DNA of 60,323 nucleotides from Bacteroidota bacterium (lineage in GTDB: Bacteria; Bacteroidota; Bacteroidia; Flavobacteriales; Flavobacteriaceae), in contig JAQCFO010000007.1 in assembly GCA_027619415.1 (NCBI GenBank), forward strand, positions 1-60,323, given 5' to 3'. The notes under the pieces were generated by a model, which was not told the origin of the DNA, ran no database searches, and saw only the letters and a list, made by a program, of their open reading frames with translations. This document shows, piece after piece, positions 44,903 to 54,514 of this stretch. The translations under genes were made by a program, and so were the position numbers. The stretch's first letter is position 1. Every line of letters starts with the position of its first letter.

Positions 44903-46062
44903 ACTTCAGGAATACTAATCACTATTTCAGTTCCTACGTTAAGTTCAGATTTTTTTAAATATATTTTACCATTATGGTGTTCTGTAATTATTTTTTTTGA
45001 TAAAGATAATCCTAAACCCCAGCCTTTGTCTTTGGAAGTGAATCCAGAATTAAAAATTTTCTTTTTTAAAACATCACTTATTCCTTTTCCATTGTCTTTA
45101 ATACAGATATTTACTTTCTCTTTTGATTTTAAAATGGTCACTTTAATAAGCCCTTTTCCTTTCATTGAATCAATACTATTATTAACTAAATTCTCTATTA
45201 CCCAATCAAAAAGCATTTTATTTATAAGACAGTTAACATTATCGTTAATTGGAGAAAATTCAAATTTTATTAATGAAGAATTTCGCTTTTTTAAATAATT
45301 GATAATTAACTGTAAAACTTCATTAATATTTTCTTTTTTTAATATTACTTTATTTCCAATTTCAGAAAATCTATTTGTTATTTTTTTTAATTTTTCTAAA
45401 TCTTTTTCTATTTCTAATGTAATATTATTTTCAACTTTGTTTTCTTTAAGAATAGTTAACCATCCCAATAAAGATGATAAAGGAGTAGCAATTTGGTGAG
45501 CTGTTTCTTTAGCAAAAGACGCCCAAATTTTATTGTTAACGGATTCTATAGTTGATTTAAAGTAATTCACTGCTATTAGGAAAAACAAAACCCCAATTAT
45601 TAACAGAGCTATTGGGTAATATTTTAATTTTTTAAAAATAGATGAATTACCATAATATAATTTTTGACTTATGGTGTTACTAAATCTTATTTCGATTGGT
45701 TCATTTTCTTTTAAAATTTTACTTAGTACAGATTTTAGATGACTTGAATCTATTGATTCATTAGCATCTTCAAATACATTATTATGAGATAAGATTTTGC
45801 CATTATTATCTACTTGAATTATAGGGTTCTCAAAATTTTTAGTTAAAACCATGAAGGCTAACTCCCCTAAGTCATCTTCTAAGTTTTTATTTTCAATGAA
45901 ATTTTTTTGTGCTATAGCCCATAATTCAATTTTTTTCCTTTCTTCTTCCTTTGTGAAGTCTATTATATTTACTGTATTTATTAAAATAAAGGAAACAACT
46001 GTAATTAGTCCCAATAACAGAATTATTCTTATTACTCTATTGCTATATTTACTGTTTATCAC
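44899..46062 (-). CDS. Sensor histidine kinase
   Basis: This 387-residue membrane kinase has a first TM at about 11-32, an extracytoplasmic domain (about 35-145), and a second TM at about 147-168. The HisKA helix carries phospho-accepting His189 (FAKETAHQIATPLSSL). A HATPase domain follows with N box (NLVNNSIDSM) and G boxes (DNGKGI, GLGLSL). No response regulator lies beside it, so it is an orphan here. The start is GTG at 46062. Confidence 0.9.
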   Translation of the reverse strand: MINSKYSNRVIRIILLLGLITVVSFILINTVNIIDFTKEEERKKIELWAIAQKNFIENKNLEDDLGELAFMVLTKNFENPIIQVDNNGKILSHNNVFEDANESIDSSHLKSVLSKILKENEPIEIRFSNTISQKLYYGNSSIFKKLKYYPIALLIIGVLFFLIAVNYFKSTIESVNNKIWASFAKETAHQIATPLSSLLGWLTILKENKVENNITLEIEKDLEKLKKITNRFSEIGNKVILKKENINEVLQLIINYLKKRNSSLIKFEFSPINDNVNCLINKMLFDWVIENLVNNSIDSMKGKGLIKVTILKSKEKVNICIKDNGKGISDVLKKKIFNSGFTSKDKGWGLGLSLSKKIITEHHNGKIYLKKSELNVGTEIVISIPEV

Positions 46063-46148
46063 AATTTGTTAATATTATCTAATATAAAAGTTTTTTTTCC
46101 TTTACATAAGCTCTAAAAATTATTTATTTTTATCACAAATATTATAAC

Positions 46149-46526
46149 ATGGATATATCAGGTAAATTAAAATTAGTAAATGATACTAAAGAATTTGGAA
46201 GTAATGGTTTTAGAAAACGTGAGGTAGTTGTAACAACAGAAGAACAATACCCACAAGATATTTTAGTAGAATTTATTCAAGACAAATGTGACCTTCTAAA
46301 CTCTTATAAAGCAGGAGATTCAGTGAAAATTGATATTAATTTAAGAGGAAGAGAGTGGGAAAGTCCTCAAAAAGAAATAAAATATTTTAATTCGATTCAA
46401 GGTTGGAGAATTGAGAAGCTAGTTTCTGATTCTGGAACTGATGAGATTCCACCTGTTCCTCCATCTGAAGCTTTTCAAGCTGCAGATGAAATAAACGAAA
46501 ATGAGCCGGATGATTTGCCGTTTTAA
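46149..46526 (+). CDS. DUF3127 protein with an SSB-like C-terminal tip
   Basis: This 125-residue DUF3127 family protein has a predicted OB-like beta core (MDISGKLKLVNDTKEFGSNGFRKREVVV...) and a disordered, acidic, Pro-rich tail ending EPDDLPF. The last residues closely match the SSB tip (NDLPF in the ssb of this window), which recruits repair proteins. This suggests a nucleic-acid binding role. The function is not established. It starts just upstream of aat. Confidence 0.85.
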   Translation: MDISGKLKLVNDTKEFGSNGFRKREVVVTTEEQYPQDILVEFIQDKCDLLNSYKAGDSVKIDINLRGREWESPQKEIKYFNSIQGWRIEKLVSDSGTDEIPPVPPSEAFQAADEINENEPDDLPF

Positions 46527-46531
46527 AATAT

Positions 46532-47164
46532 ATGCATCAACTAACTAGTCAACATATATTTCCTTCTGCATTATCTGCTAATGAAGAAGGTATTGTTGCT
46601 TTTGGAGGTGATTTAAGTCCAGAAAGAATTTTACTTGCATATAAAAATGGAATATTCCCTTGGTTTGAAAATGATGATTGTTTAGCGTGGTGGAGTCCAG
46701 ATCCCAGAATGGTTTTGTTTCCAGAAAAATTGCGAATTTCAAAATCGACTAAAAAAATTTTAAAAGACAATCCTTTTGAAATTACATTTAATAGATCTTT
46801 TAATGAAGTTGTAAATGCTTGTGCCAAAGTTAAAAGGTATGGGCAACACGGTACTTGGATAACTAATGGTTTAATGAAAGCTTTTAATACATTACATGAG
46901 CAAGGCCACGCATTTTCCGTAGAAGTTTGGAAAGATTATGAATTAGTAGGAGGGCTTTACGGAGTTGATCTTGGGGATGTCTTTTGTGGTGAAAGCATGT
47001 TTACTAAGGCGAACAACGCTAGTAAGATTGGTTTTATTTTTCTTGTAAAAGAATTGATTAAAAATGGTTATAAACTAATTGATTGTCAAGTTCCTAGCGC
47101 TTATCTTAAAAATTTAGGTGCGGAAGAAGTTTCTAGGTCAGATTTTTTAGAATATTTATCCTAA
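46532..47164 (+). CDS. aat: Leucyl/phenylalanyl-tRNA-protein transferase
   Basis: This 210-residue enzyme adds Leu or Phe from aminoacyl-tRNA to N-terminal Arg/Lys of proteins, marking them for ClpAP degradation (N-end rule). Family motifs are GIFPWFENDDCLAWWSPDPRMVLFP and GGLYGVDLGDVFCGESMF. It is five bases after the DUF3127 gene and overlaps truB convergently by four bases. Confidence 0.95.
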   Translation: MHQLTSQHIFPSALSANEEGIVAFGGDLSPERILLAYKNGIFPWFENDDCLAWWSPDPRMVLFPEKLRISKSTKKILKDNPFEITFNRSFNEVVNACAKVKRYGQHGTWITNGLMKAFNTLHEQGHAFSVEVWKDYELVGGLYGVDLGDVFCGESMFTKANNASKIGFIFLVKELIKNGYKLIDCQVPSAYLKNLGAEEVSRSDFLEYLS

Positions 47165-47859
47165 TTTTTTCGAATAATTTCTTCAAATTGCTCTATGCTC
47201 ACTGCATTTTTTAAATTAAAATCGCCAATAGCCTCTCTTTTTAATTTATTTAGGTATGCGCCGCTTTTTAATTCTAACCCATAATCGTTAGCTAAAGATC
47301 TTATGTAGGTCCCCTTGCTACATGTTATTGTAAAATGAATTTTAGGTAAATTTATTTTTGTTATTTTAAATTCTGAAATATTTACTTTTCTTTTTTTTAA
47401 TTCAACAGTTTCTCCTTTTCTAGCGTATTCATATAGTTTCTTGCCGTTTTGTTTGATTGCGGAATAAATAGGGGGAATCTGATATTGGTCTCCAATAAAT
47501 TTATTTGTGGATTCTGTTAATAAATCTTTATTAATGTGCTCAATCGGATATGTAGAATTAACTTCTGTTTCTAAATCAAACGATGGTGTCGTAGCTCCAA
47601 GGTGAAATATTCCAGAGTAGGTTTTGTCTTGTCCTTGAAATTGATCAATTTTTTTAGTCCATTTTCCTGTACATAGTATTAATAAGCCTTCTGCTAAAGG
47701 GTCTAATGTTCCTGCATGTCCTACTTTGATTTTTTTAAGATCATATTGCGTTTTTATTAGCCACCTCACTTTATTAACTATTTGAAAAGAAGTCCACCCA
47801 ACAGGCTTATTAATTAGCAACATCTTTCCTTCAATAAATGAATTTTTATTATAATCCAT
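47161..47859 (-). CDS. truB: tRNA pseudouridine(55) synthase
   Basis: This protein of about 232 residues makes pseudouridine 55 in the tRNA T-loop. The catalytic Asp is in GHAGTLDPLAEG; NKPVGWTSFQIVNKVR is the family start. The ATG at 47859 (MDYNKNS) is preferred over an upstream frame extension inside uppP. It gives the TAATG stop-start overlap with uppP seen elsewhere in the operon. Confidence 0.94.
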   Translation of the reverse strand: MDYNKNSFIEGKMLLINKPVGWTSFQIVNKVRWLIKTQYDLKKIKVGHAGTLDPLAEGLLILCTGKWTKKIDQFQGQDKTYSGIFHLGATTPSFDLETEVNSTYPIEHINKDLLTESTNKFIGDQYQIPPIYSAIKQNGKKLYEYARKGETVELKKRKVNISEFKITKINLPKIHFTITCSKGTYIRSLANDYGLELKSGAYLNKLKREAIGDFNLKNAVSIEQFEEIIRKN

Positions 47860-48650
47860 TAATTCAAAGAATAAGCAACAATAATAGATCCAACAATCCA
47901 GCAATAAATAGAGAAGTAATATAATTTACTGCTTTTAACAAGCCTTATCATCCATTTACAAGCAAATAGTCCAGTTATAAAAGCAGAAATAAACCCTATT
48001 AAAAGACTAATAATATTAAAACTCTCAAGATCAAAGTCGTAATCAATCATTGATTTAAACATACTTCCAAAGATTAAAGGAATTACCATGATAAATGAAA
48101 AACGAGCAGCTTTTTCTCTATCTATCCCCATTATAACTGAAGTAGCTATTGTTGCGCCACTTCTTGAAATACCAGGCAATATTGCAATTGCTTGAGCTAA
48201 TCCAATTATAAAACTATTCTTATAAGTAATTTTTTTTTGTTTAAATTTTAAAAAATCAGAAAGAAATAAAAGTAAACCAGTAATATATAACATCGCTGCT
48301 ACTAATATTAAATTTCCATTAAATAAAGAATTTATAAAATCTTCATAAAGTAGTCCAATAAAAACAGCAGGAATCATAGAAATCAGTATGGATAAAGAGA
48401 ATTTCTTAGATTCATTCCAGTTCTTTGAAAACAAACCTTTAAAAATATTCAATATGTCTTTTCTAAAAAAAAACAAAGTACTTATTGCTGTTGCAAAATG
48501 TAATATAATAGTGAATAACAAACCTTCATTTGGATTAAAAGAAGTTCCTAAAATTACTTTGGATATTTCAATATGACCGCTTGATGAAATTGGTAAAAAC
48601 TCAGTTAAGCCTTGCACTATACCTAATAAAAAGGCTTCAAAATAGTCCAT
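47859..48650 (-). CDS. uppP: Undecaprenyl-diphosphatase
   Basis: This 263-residue integral membrane BacA/UppP recycles undecaprenyl pyrophosphate for cell-wall and O-antigen synthesis. Both family motifs are present: GLTEFLPISSSGH and LPGISRSGATI. It sits in the ftsX-DUF3098-uppP-truB operon, overlapping truB by one base. Confidence 0.96.
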   Translation of the reverse strand: MDYFEAFLLGIVQGLTEFLPISSSGHIEISKVILGTSFNPNEGLLFTIILHFATAISTLFFFRKDILNIFKGLFSKNWNESKKFSLSILISMIPAVFIGLLYEDFINSLFNGNLILVAAMLYITGLLLFLSDFLKFKQKKITYKNSFIIGLAQAIAILPGISRSGATIATSVIMGIDREKAARFSFIMVIPLIFGSMFKSMIDYDFDLESFNIISLLIGFISAFITGLFACKWMIRLVKSSKLYYFSIYCWIVGSIIVAYSLN

Positions 48651-48896
48651 TTACTTTTTATTTGGGTTTAAAAGAATAGCATAAACTTGAATAGAAAATC
48701 CAATCAATACTAGAGTTGGCGCTAGTCTAATTCTTCTAAAACTATAAATTTCAGGGTTAAAAACATTAGGATCATTACTACCACCTCCAGACATTAAAAT
48801 AAATCCTAAAGCAATAAAACAAAGTCCTATTAACATGGCTAAATAATTTTTTTTCTTAAAAATGAAATCTTCTTTTATTTTATTATTTTTTTTCAT
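48651..48896 (-). CDS. DUF3098 membrane protein
   Basis: This 81-residue protein has two predicted membrane helices (about 19-38 and 59-76) and the family pattern MSGGGSNDPNVFNPEIYSFRRIRLAPTLVLIGF. The family is specific to Bacteroidota and is found between ftsX and uppP. Its function is unknown, and a role in envelope or division processes is inferred from its partners. It overlaps the ftsX stop by one base. Confidence 0.9.
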   Translation of the reverse strand: MKKNNKIKEDFIFKKKNYLAMLIGLCFIALGFILMSGGGSNDPNVFNPEIYSFRRIRLAPTLVLIGFSIQVYAILLNPNKK

Positions 48897-49753
48897 TAGT
48901 ATAATTGTTCAATTTTTAATTTCAAAAATTTCTGTGTAGCAAAATAGGTGCATATAGATGTTATTATAATGCTAAAAATTAATATTGAGGCAAATAAAGA
49001 GAGTATTAAAGTAACATCACTTATTAAGTTTAAATCCTGATATAAATCTTCAATATAATAAATGGATAAAGAAAGCATAGCTATAGCTATTAGTGACCCA
49101 ATTAGCCCAAGGTTTATATGTGTGTTTATAAAAGGTTTTCTTATGAAGCGTTTTGTAGCTCCCACTAACTGCATGGTTTTAATGGTCATTCTGTTTGAGT
49201 ATATAGAAAGCCTTATTGAACCATTTATTATAATTATAGATATAATTAAGAAAAATGAAGCTAAAACTAAAACCCAAAATTTAATTTTAAGCAAATTGTC
49301 ATTAATTAAAGAGACTAGAGGAGCATCATATGATATTTCATCTATGAATTCCAAATTTTTAAATTCTTCAGATATTTCTTCAAATATAGATGTGTTGACA
49401 AAATTAAAGTTTAGAAAAATATCAATGGAATTAAGCAAGGGATTGCTTCCGTAAAAATCTAAAAAATTTTCACCTATTTCATCAATTAATATTTCTGCGC
49501 CTTTTTCCTTTGTGACATAATTAATAGATTTAGTATAGGGCTTTAAATTTATTTTTTTTTGTAATTGAACTGTTTCTATTTTTTTTGCGCTGTTCTTAAA
49601 ATAGATTGTAATAGGAATTTTTTCTTTAAAGTCATTTGATATTTTTCTTGCGTTAAATGCAATTAAAAAAAATGCTCCCATGATATATAATACAATGGAT
49701 ATGCTAATAGCAACAAAAAAGTAGGATGAAAGTAATCTTCTATTTTTAATCAA
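48896..49753 (-). CDS. ftsX: Cell division protein FtsX
   Basis: This 285-residue membrane protein of the FtsX permease-like family has an N-terminal TM, a periplasmic domain (about 45-160) and three C-terminal TMs (about 165-190, 215-235, 255-275). The motif IYSNRMTIKTMQLVGATKRFIRKPF is typical. With FtsE it regulates peptidoglycan hydrolases during division. ftsE is not in the window. It is the first gene of its operon here. Confidence 0.92.
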   Translation of the reverse strand: MIKNRRLLSSYFFVAISISIVLYIMGAFFLIAFNARKISNDFKEKIPITIYFKNSAKKIETVQLQKKINLKPYTKSINYVTKEKGAEILIDEIGENFLDFYGSNPLLNSIDIFLNFNFVNTSIFEEISEEFKNLEFIDEISYDAPLVSLINDNLLKIKFWVLVLASFFLIISIIIINGSIRLSIYSNRMTIKTMQLVGATKRFIRKPFINTHINLGLIGSLIAIAMLSLSIYYIEDLYQDLNLISDVTLILSLFASILIFSIIITSICTYFATQKFLKLKIEQLY

Positions 49754-49839
49754 AATATTTATTTATTGTATGTAAAAATAAGAAACCTTTTTAACTGTTG
49801 TTAACTCATTTAAACATTTTATAGTTCATACAATAAATG

Positions 49840-49847
49840 TATTTTTG
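49840..49847 (+). promoter_or_regulatory. -7 promoter element of leuS
   Basis: TATTTTTG is an exact TAnnTTTG match, 16 bases before the leuS start codon, between divergent ftsX and leuS. Confidence 0.5.
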
Positions 49848-49863
49848 TTTATTATAAATATAG

Positions 49864-52677
49864 ATGGCATACGATTTTATACATATTGAAGAAAAATGGC
49901 AAAAACACTGGTCAGACAACAAGGTGTTTAAGGCTGATAACGAAAGTAATCTTCCAAAATATTACGTGATGGATATGTTTCCTTATCCTTCTGGTGCAGG
50001 GCTTCACGTTGGACATCCTCTAGGATATATAGCAAGTGATATATATTCTAGATACAAAAGACATAAAGGTTTTAATGTGCTGCACCCACAAGGCTATGAC
50101 TCATTTGGTCTGCCAGCTGAACAATATGCAATTCAAACAGGGAGACATCCTCTTGAGACCACGAATGAAAATATTTTAAGATATAGAGCTCAACTTGATA
50201 GATTGGGATTTTCATTTGATTGGTCTAGAGAAATTAGAACTTCAAATAAAGATTATTACAAATGGACTCAGTGGATGTTCATTAAACTTTATAATTCTTG
50301 GTATGATTTGAGTTTAAAAAAAGCTAGATCAATTGAAGATTTAATTTTAATTTTTAACAAAAGCGGAAATATTAATCTCAATGCTTCAAAAAGTGAATCT
50401 TCTCTGAAATTTAATTCTAAGCAATGGTGTAGTTTTTCTGAACAAAAAAAAGAAAAAGTACTGTTAGATTATAGAATGGCTTTTCTTTCTGATACTGAAG
50501 TGAATTGGTGTCCTGAGCTAGGGACGGTGTTGGCAAATGATGAAATAATTGATGGGCTTTCAGAAAGAGGAGGTTATGAAGTAATTAGAAAAAAAATGAT
50601 TCAATGGAGTATTAGAATTTCTGCTTACTCAGATCGTTTACTCTCGGGTTTAAATGACATAGATTGGCCTGATCCATTAAAAGAAATGCAAAGAAATTGG
50701 ATAGGGAAATCCGAAGGAATCTTAGTTAAATTCGATGTTTTAAATTTTGACAAACAAATTCACGCTTTTACAACTAGACCAGACACAATATACGGAGTAA
50801 CTTTTGTTACTCTTGCACCTGAACATCCATTAGTAGAATTAATTACAACTGATGATAATAAAAATCACATAAATAATTACATTTTAGAATCGAGTAAAAA
50901 AACAGAAAGAGATAGAATATCTGATGTTAAATCTATAAGTGGGGTATTTACCGGAGCTTATGTTTTGCACCCTTTAACAAATATTAAAATTCCTGTTTGG
51001 ATTTCGGATTATGTTTTAGCGGGTTACGGAACTGGAGCAGTGATGGCCGTTCCATGTGGAGATCAAAGAGATTATAATTTTGCTAAATTTTTCAATCTTC
51101 CTATAGTTAATATATTTAAAGATATTGATATTTCAAATGAAGCCTTTAAAGAAAAAAATAATTTTGTTTTAACAAATTCAGAAGAATTAAATGGCCTAGA
51201 CTTTAAAAAAGGATACCTCTTAGCTCTTGAAAAATTAAAAAAATTAGATAAAGGAATACATGAAATCAATTACAAATTAAGAGATGCTGTTTTTAGTAGA
51301 CAAAGATATTGGGGTGAGCCATTTCCTGTTTATTATAAGGATAATATGCCTGTTATGATTTCTGAAAAGTATTTACCTGTTGAACTTCCAAACGTTGATA
51401 AATATTTGCCAACAGAAGATGGAAATTCTCCTTTAGGAAACTCTGCTAATTGGGCTTGGGATTCTTTAAATAATAAAATTGTAAGCAATAAGCTTATTAA
51501 TAATGAAACTGTTTTTAAAATGGAACTCAATACAATGCCTGGATGGGCTGGAAGCTCATGGTATTTTAATAGGTATATGGATCCAACTAATAAAGATGAA
51601 TTTGCGTCAAAAAAATCTTTGAACTACTGGAAAGAAGTTGACCTGTATATTGGAGGAAGCGAACATGCAACAGGGCATTTGTTATATTCTAGGTTTTGGC
51701 AATATTTCTTATATGATTTAGGCTTAGTTCCGGTAAAAGATTATGCAAAAAAATTAATTAATCAAGGGATGATTCTTGGTAATAGTGCTTTTATTCATAG
51801 ATTAAATGGCACGAATACTTATATCTCTAATGAGCTTGTGAAGGAACAAAATGTTCAGCTAATTCACATTGAGATTAGTTGTGTTAACTCTAACAATGAA
51901 TTAGATTTAGAAGAACTTAGAAAATGGCAACCACAATTTAAAAATGCGAAATTTGAATTTTTAAACGATAAATTTATTGTTAAAAGGGAGGTTGAGAAAA
52001 TGTCTAAATCTAAATACAACGTAGTAAGTCCAGACGAAATATGTGAAAAATATGGTGCAGATACTTTAAGGTTATATGAAATGTTTTTAGGTCCTATTGA
52101 ACAGGCTAAGCCATGGAATACAGCAGGTATAAAAGGAACGTTTTCATTCCTAAAAAAGTTTTGGAATTTATTTCATCAAAATGAAAATTTCAATGTGGTT
52201 AATGATAAACCATCTAGTGAAAGTTTGAAAATCTTACATAAAACTATAAAGAAAATTAATGATGATATTGAAAATTTCTCTTTTAATACTTCAGTTAGCG
52301 CATTCATGATTTGTGTTAATGGTTTGAGTTCTATAAAATGTAATAACCGTTCAATTTTAGAATCATTATGTGTTTTGTTATCTCCATTTGCTCCACACAT
52401 TTCTGAAGAAATTTGGAACAAACTTGGTCATAATGAATCAATTTCTTTTGTTAATTATCCAGAATGTAATCCTGTTTATATAAAAGAAAATAATGTTGAA
52501 TATCCAGTATCATTTAATGGAAAACTTAAGTTTAAATTAGTTCAAGAGTCCTCACTGGATATTCATCAAATTAAACAAAATATTATTATTGATCAAAGAA
52601 CAAATAATTATTTAGATGGTCGTGGAATTAAAAAAATTATTGTTGTTCCAGGTAAAATTATTAATATAGTTTGTTAA
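49864..52677 (+). CDS. leuS: Leucyl-tRNA synthetase
   Basis: This 937-residue class I synthetase charges tRNA-Leu. The HIGH-type motif is HVGH at residues 48-51 (PYPSGAGLHVGHPLGY) and the KMSKS motif is at 712-716. Between them lies the CP1 editing domain with TTRPDTIYGVTF-type sequence (TTRPDTIYGVT). The length is usual for Bacteroidota LeuRS. It is followed after two bases by a SemiSWEET gene. Confidence 0.97.
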   Translation: MAYDFIHIEEKWQKHWSDNKVFKADNESNLPKYYVMDMFPYPSGAGLHVGHPLGYIASDIYSRYKRHKGFNVLHPQGYDSFGLPAEQYAIQTGRHPLETTNENILRYRAQLDRLGFSFDWSREIRTSNKDYYKWTQWMFIKLYNSWYDLSLKKARSIEDLILIFNKSGNINLNASKSESSLKFNSKQWCSFSEQKKEKVLLDYRMAFLSDTEVNWCPELGTVLANDEIIDGLSERGGYEVIRKKMIQWSIRISAYSDRLLSGLNDIDWPDPLKEMQRNWIGKSEGILVKFDVLNFDKQIHAFTTRPDTIYGVTFVTLAPEHPLVELITTDDNKNHINNYILESSKKTERDRISDVKSISGVFTGAYVLHPLTNIKIPVWISDYVLAGYGTGAVMAVPCGDQRDYNFAKFFNLPIVNIFKDIDISNEAFKEKNNFVLTNSEELNGLDFKKGYLLALEKLKKLDKGIHEINYKLRDAVFSRQRYWGEPFPVYYKDNMPVMISEKYLPVELPNVDKYLPTEDGNSPLGNSANWAWDSLNNKIVSNKLINNETVFKMELNTMPGWAGSSWYFNRYMDPTNKDEFASKKSLNYWKEVDLYIGGSEHATGHLLYSRFWQYFLYDLGLVPVKDYAKKLINQGMILGNSAFIHRLNGTNTYISNELVKEQNVQLIHIEISCVNSNNELDLEELRKWQPQFKNAKFEFLNDKFIVKREVEKMSKSKYNVVSPDEICEKYGADTLRLYEMFLGPIEQAKPWNTAGIKGTFSFLKKFWNLFHQNENFNVVNDKPSSESLKILHKTIKKINDDIENFSFNTSVSAFMICVNGLSSIKCNNRSILESLCVLLSPFAPHISEEIWNKLGHNESISFVNYPECNPVYIKENNVEYPVSFNGKLKFKLVQESSLDIHQIKQNIIIDQRTNNYLDGRGIKKIIVVPGKIINIVC

Positions 52678-52679
52678 TT

Positions 52680-52946
52680 ATGAGTTTTAATATTGAATTG
52701 ATTGGGTTTTTGGCAGCTGTCTTAACAACTGTAGCTTTTATTCCTCAAGTTTATAAAGTTTGGCAAACAAAATCTGTTTCTGGCTTGTCACTTACAATGT
52801 ACTTAATATTTTTTTCCGGTGTATTTTTATGGCTAGTTTACGGCTTAATTATTAATAGTTTACCGATGATTTTAGGAAATTCAATTACACTTTTATTAAC
52901 TTCTATAATTCTTTATTTTTTAATTAAATCTAAAGGGACTAATTAA
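52680..52946 (+). CDS. SemiSWEET sugar transporter
   Basis: This 88-residue membrane protein has three predicted helices and the PQ-loop motif FIPQVYKVWQTKSVSGLSLTMY. SemiSWEETs form dimers that move sugars by facilitated diffusion. The ATG at 52680 (MSFNIELIG) is chosen over the TTG at 52671, which lies inside the leuS stop region. Its end overlaps the convergent Lrp/AsnC gene by eight bases. Confidence 0.9.
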   Translation: MSFNIELIGFLAAVLTTVAFIPQVYKVWQTKSVSGLSLTMYLIFFSGVFLWLVYGLIINSLPMILGNSITLLLTSIILYFLIKSKGTN

Positions 52947-53391
52947 TAGTTATCTGTCTATCAATTTGTTGCTCTAAAGAAATAAATGTTTCTGTTCTTG
53001 AAACACCTTCAATGGATTGAATTTGTTTGTTTAATAACAACATTAGGTCTTCGTTATTTCTACACAATACCTTTATTAAAACGCTCCAATTTCCAGTAGT
53101 GTAATGGCATTCGAGTATCTGAGGTATTTTTTTCATTGCTTTTATAGCTTCTTTATTTTTTTCTGCCTTGTCAAAATATACTCCTATAAATGCTAAGGTT
53201 GAGTATCCAAGAGCTTTAGGGTTTAATTTTAAATGATGACCAGAAATTAGATCAGATTTTTCAAGTTTTCTCAATCTTTGGTGTATGGCAGCTCCTGATA
53301 TTCCAATTTTTCTAGAAATTTCTAAAATTGGCATTCTTGAATTATTTGTTAATTCTAGGAGAATTTGTTTATCTATTCCGTCTATTTTCAA
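52939..53391 (-). CDS. Lrp/AsnC family transcriptional regulator
   Basis: This 150-residue regulator has an N-terminal helix-turn-helix (about 5-60; KQILLELTNNSRMPILEISRKIGIS). A C-terminal RAM ligand-binding domain follows (about 70-145; AFIGVYFDKAEKNKEAIK, ECHYTTGNWSVLIKV). Family members sense amino acids. It lies six bases after lpxB on the same strand, so may be transcribed with it. Its target genes are unknown. Confidence 0.93.
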   Translation of the reverse strand: MKIDGIDKQILLELTNNSRMPILEISRKIGISGAAIHQRLRKLEKSDLISGHHLKLNPKALGYSTLAFIGVYFDKAEKNKEAIKAMKKIPQILECHYTTGNWSVLIKVLCRNNEDLMLLLNKQIQSIEGVSRTETFISLEQQIDRQITIN

Positions 53392-53397
53392 AGCTTA

Positions 53398-54513
53398 TTA
53401 ATTAAGGATAATATCATTTGCAACTCTTTTGCTTGATCCAGAAGATCCTAATTTACTAATTAATTCATCATAACTATGTTTTAAATCTTTTCTTTTATTT
53501 AAATCTAAAACATTTTTCAACTCTTTTATTATTTCTTCTTTTGTACATTTATTTTGAATTAATTCTTTAACAATTTCTTTATTCATTATTAAGTTAACAA
53601 GTGAGATGAATTTTATTTTGACAAATATTTTCGCCAGGAAATAAGTTAAAAAACTACTCTTGTAACATACAACTTGTGGGACTTTTAAAACAGCAGTTTC
53701 AAGAGTTGCTGTTCCACTTGTTACTATTGCTGCTTTGGATAATGATAAAACTTCATAGGTTTTGTTTTTTATAATTTTTACATTTTTATTTTCAACTATT
53801 TTCTTTAGAAATTCTATGTTTATACTTGGAGCAGCAGCAATAATGAATTGATAATCATTAAAATTATCAATCACATCTAACATAACTGAAAGTATTTTCT
53901 TTATTTCTTGTTTTCTACTCCCAGGAAGTATAGCTATTATAGGTTTTTTGATATCTAAATTATTCTTTTTTATAAACTTTTCTTTTTCATCATTTTTTAA
54001 ATGAGTTATACTGTCTAACAAAGGGTGGCCTAAATATTTCACCTTATAATTATGTTTGCTTTCAAAAAAATATTTTTCAAATGGAAGAATTACATATAAA
54101 TGATCAATATTATTTTTTATTTCATGAATTCTACTTTCATTCCAAGCCCATATTTGAGGAGCTATATAATAGTAGGTTGTAAAATTGTTGTTTTTTGATT
54201 TGGCCCATTTAGCAATTCTTAGATTAAACCCAGGGTAGTCAATGAATATTATCTTATCTGGATTGAATTTTAATATATCATCTTTGCAAAACTTTATATT
54301 TTTTAATATGCTTCTTATATTAATTAGGACTTCATAAAACCCCATAAAGGCTAAATCTTTATAGTGCTTTACAATTTTAGCACCTGATTTTTCCATTTTA
54401 TCTCCACCCCATGCTCTAACTTCAGCTTTTGAATCAACTTTAATTATTTCACTAATTAACTTGGAGCCATGTAAATCGCCAGAAGCCTCACCAGCTATTA
54501 TATAATATTTCAT
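53398..54513 (-). CDS. lpxB: Lipid-A-disaccharide synthase
   Basis: This 371-residue GT-B glycosyltransferase condenses UDP-diacylglucosamine with lipid X to form the lipid A disaccharide. Motifs are YYIIAGEASGDLHGSKL at the start, PQIWAWNESRI and ILPGSRKQEIKK. It starts one base after surE. Together with waaA nearby it marks a lipid A/Kdo group. Confidence 0.96.
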   Translation of the reverse strand: MKYYIIAGEASGDLHGSKLISEIIKVDSKAEVRAWGGDKMEKSGAKIVKHYKDLAFMGFYEVLINIRSILKNIKFCKDDILKFNPDKIIFIDYPGFNLRIAKWAKSKNNNFTTYYYIAPQIWAWNESRIHEIKNNIDHLYVILPFEKYFFESKHNYKVKYLGHPLLDSITHLKNDEKEKFIKKNNLDIKKPIIAILPGSRKQEIKKILSVMLDVIDNFNDYQFIIAAAPSINIEFLKKIVENKNVKIIKNKTYEVLSLSKAAIVTSGTATLETAVLKVPQVVCYKSSFLTYFLAKIFVKIKFISLVNLIMNKEIVKELIQNKCTKEEIIKELKNVLDLNKRKDLKHSYDELISKLGSSGSSKRVANDIILN

Positions 54514-54514
54514 T

